From positions 1-7,375 of the forward strand of contig JASHPC010000220.1 of the NCBI GenBank assembly GCA_030038335.1: a stretch of 7,375 nt of DNA. Direction: 5' to 3'. The notes below the pieces were generated by a model. The model did not search any database and was not told where the DNA came from. It worked only from the letters and a program-made list of their open reading frames with translations. The stretch's first letter is position 1, and each line of letters opens with the position of its first letter. This DNA comes from Vulcanimicrobiota bacterium (lineage in GTDB: Bacteria; Vulcanimicrobiota; Vulcanimicrobiia; Vulcanimicrobiales; Vulcanimicrobiaceae). The position numbers were made by a program, and so were the translations under genes. Shown one piece after another: positions 6,538 to 7,375 of this stretch.

Positions 6538-7375
6538 TGCGCCGGGTGCTCCGCGATCCAATGGCGTGCGATGTCGACGCGGCGGCAAATCCAGACGCGA
6601 TCGTGCGCGAGCACGTGGTCGAGAAAGCGTTCGAGGGCGGCGGCGCGGCCTGGACGGCCGGCGAGCCTGCAATGCAATCCGACGGAGAGCATCTTCGGTT
6701 GCGTCGCGCCCTCGCGATAGAGCACGTCGAACGCGTCGCGCATGTACTCAAAGTATCCTGACGGCGACGCGAAGCCGGGTGCGACCGAGAACTTCATGTC
6801 GTTCACGTCGAGCGTGTACGGGATAACGAGGTGGTTCTTTCCCGAGACCTTCGTCCAATACGGAAGGTCGTCGTTGTACGCGTCGGAGTCGTAGAGAAAG
6901 CCACCCTCCTCGACGACGAGTCGTCGCGTGTTCTCACTCGGAGCGTACCGGCAATACCATCCGTACGGACGTTCGCCGGTCGTTCGCTCGATCGACGCGA
7001 TCGCGTCGCGCATCTCGGAACGTTCCTGCGCTTCGCTCATGCTCGAGAAGTCGACCCATCGGCGTCCGTGCGAGCAGACTTCGTGCCCGGCTTCGCGAAC
7101 GGCGCGCGCAGCCTCCGGATTGCGCTCGAGCGCGAGCGCCGCTGCGAAGACCGTGACGTGCACGTTGCGCTCTGCGAAGATGCGCATGAGACGCCAAAAC
7201 CCGGCACGGCTGCCGTACTCGTAGATCGACTCGACGATGAGGTCGCGCTTTCCCGGGCCGAGCGAGGCTCCGGGAACTTCGGTCAGATACGTCTCGGAGC
7301 GTCCGTCGCCGTCGGGAATCGAATACTCGGAGCCCTCTTCGTAGTTCACGACGATCTGCACGGCGATGCGCGCGT
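6534..7375 (-). CDS. puuE: PuuE-type allantoinase (polysaccharide deacetylase family), 5' end outside the window
   Basis: At least 279 residues of a metal-independent allantoinase that hydrolyses allantoin to allantoate. Visible motifs in order are ARIAVQIVVNYEEGSEYS, SIYEYGSRAGFWRL, NVHVTVFAAALALE, GHEVCSHGRRWVDF, RPYGWYCRYAPSENT, FLYDSDAYNDDLPYW and GLHCRLAGRPGR. All are characteristic of PuuE rather than of sugar deacetylases. The GTG at 7361 is not the start: the frame continues upstream as ARIA, which is the usual sequence before VQ..NYEEG, and about 20-30 N-terminal residues are expected beyond the edge. Its stop overlaps the start of the M20 gene by four bases, so allantoin and allantoate hydrolysis are translationally coupled. 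In SHGRRW an Arg stands where I recall Tyr in other PuuE proteins. Promoter and regulator are outside the window. Confidence 0.93.
   Translation of the reverse strand, partial: ARIAVQIVVNYEEGSEYSIPDGDGRSETYLTEVPGASLGPGKRDLIVESIYEYGSRAGFWRLMRIFAERNVHVTVFAAALALERNPEAARAVREAGHEVCSHGRRWVDFSSMSEAQERSEMRDAIASIERTTGERPYGWYCRYAPSENTRRLVVEEGGFLYDSDAYNDDLPYWTKVSGKNHLVIPYTLDVNDMKFSVAPGFASPSGYFEYMRDAFDVLYREGATQPKMLSVGLHCRLAGRPGRAAALERFLDHVLAHDRVWICRRVDIARHWIAEHPAQ

Noticed and set aside
6538..6672. N-terminal 45-residue Arg/Pro-rich extension of the M20 enzyme
   Set aside because: It lies wholly within puuE in another frame; ATG 6537 gives the family N-terminus and a coupled ATGA overlap.
5875..6720. 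A 281-residue open frame on the plus strand over the M20/puuE genes
   Set aside because: It overlaps two genes with intact catalytic motifs and shows shadow composition.

Overview
The window is a GC-rich bacterial chromosome segment. It holds a compact purine-ring degradation island bordered on its left by an IS3-family insertion sequence and one unrelated small membrane protein gene. High GC at third codon positions, GTG starts, a c-type cytochrome fusion and a dispersed intergenic repeat resembling GTCAT..TGAGCG..GAAGTCGAA indicate a high-GC, probably aerobic bacterium. The phylum cannot be fixed from sequence alone; Eremiobacterota (WPS-2) is only a guess.

Layout. 1-706: one end of an IS3-family element (IS407-like subgroup) on the minus strand. 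It comprises orfA, an in-frame A7 slippery site and the N-terminal part of orfB, which runs off the window just before the first catalytic Asp is expected. 720-1154: a hypothetical 144-residue membrane protein on the plus strand, 13 nt from the presumed IS terminus. 1155-1439: no intact gene; two perfect hairpins and a short C-terminal coding remnant. 1440-2810 (minus): an amidohydrolase most like 8-oxoguanine deaminase. 2850-4872 (plus): uraD, puuD, uraH, all overlapping (OHCU decarboxylase, membrane-bound cytochrome-linked urate oxidase, HIU hydrolase). 4873-4943: a repeat between converging operons. 4927-7375 (minus): puuE (5' end outside the window), then an allantoate amidohydrolase-type M20 enzyme, then a small stand-alone protein like the C-terminal domain of allophanate hydrolase.

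How the genes work together (inferred from families). The deaminase would turn 8-oxoguanine (or guanine) into urate (or xanthine). PuuD oxidises urate to 5-hydroxyisourate and passes electrons to its own cytochrome c domain. UraH opens HIU to OHCU and UraD decarboxylates OHCU to S-allantoin. PuuE hydrolyses allantoin to allantoate, and the M20 enzyme releases ammonia and CO2 from allantoate. The last small gene has no assigned reaction. All steps from urate to the product of allantoate hydrolysis are therefore present. Xanthine dehydrogenase, a purine transporter and a dedicated regulator are not in the window. The pathway itself is known. The least described points are the stand-alone allophanate-hydrolase-C-like protein, the very tight divergent start region at 2811-2849, and the coding remnant beside the IS.
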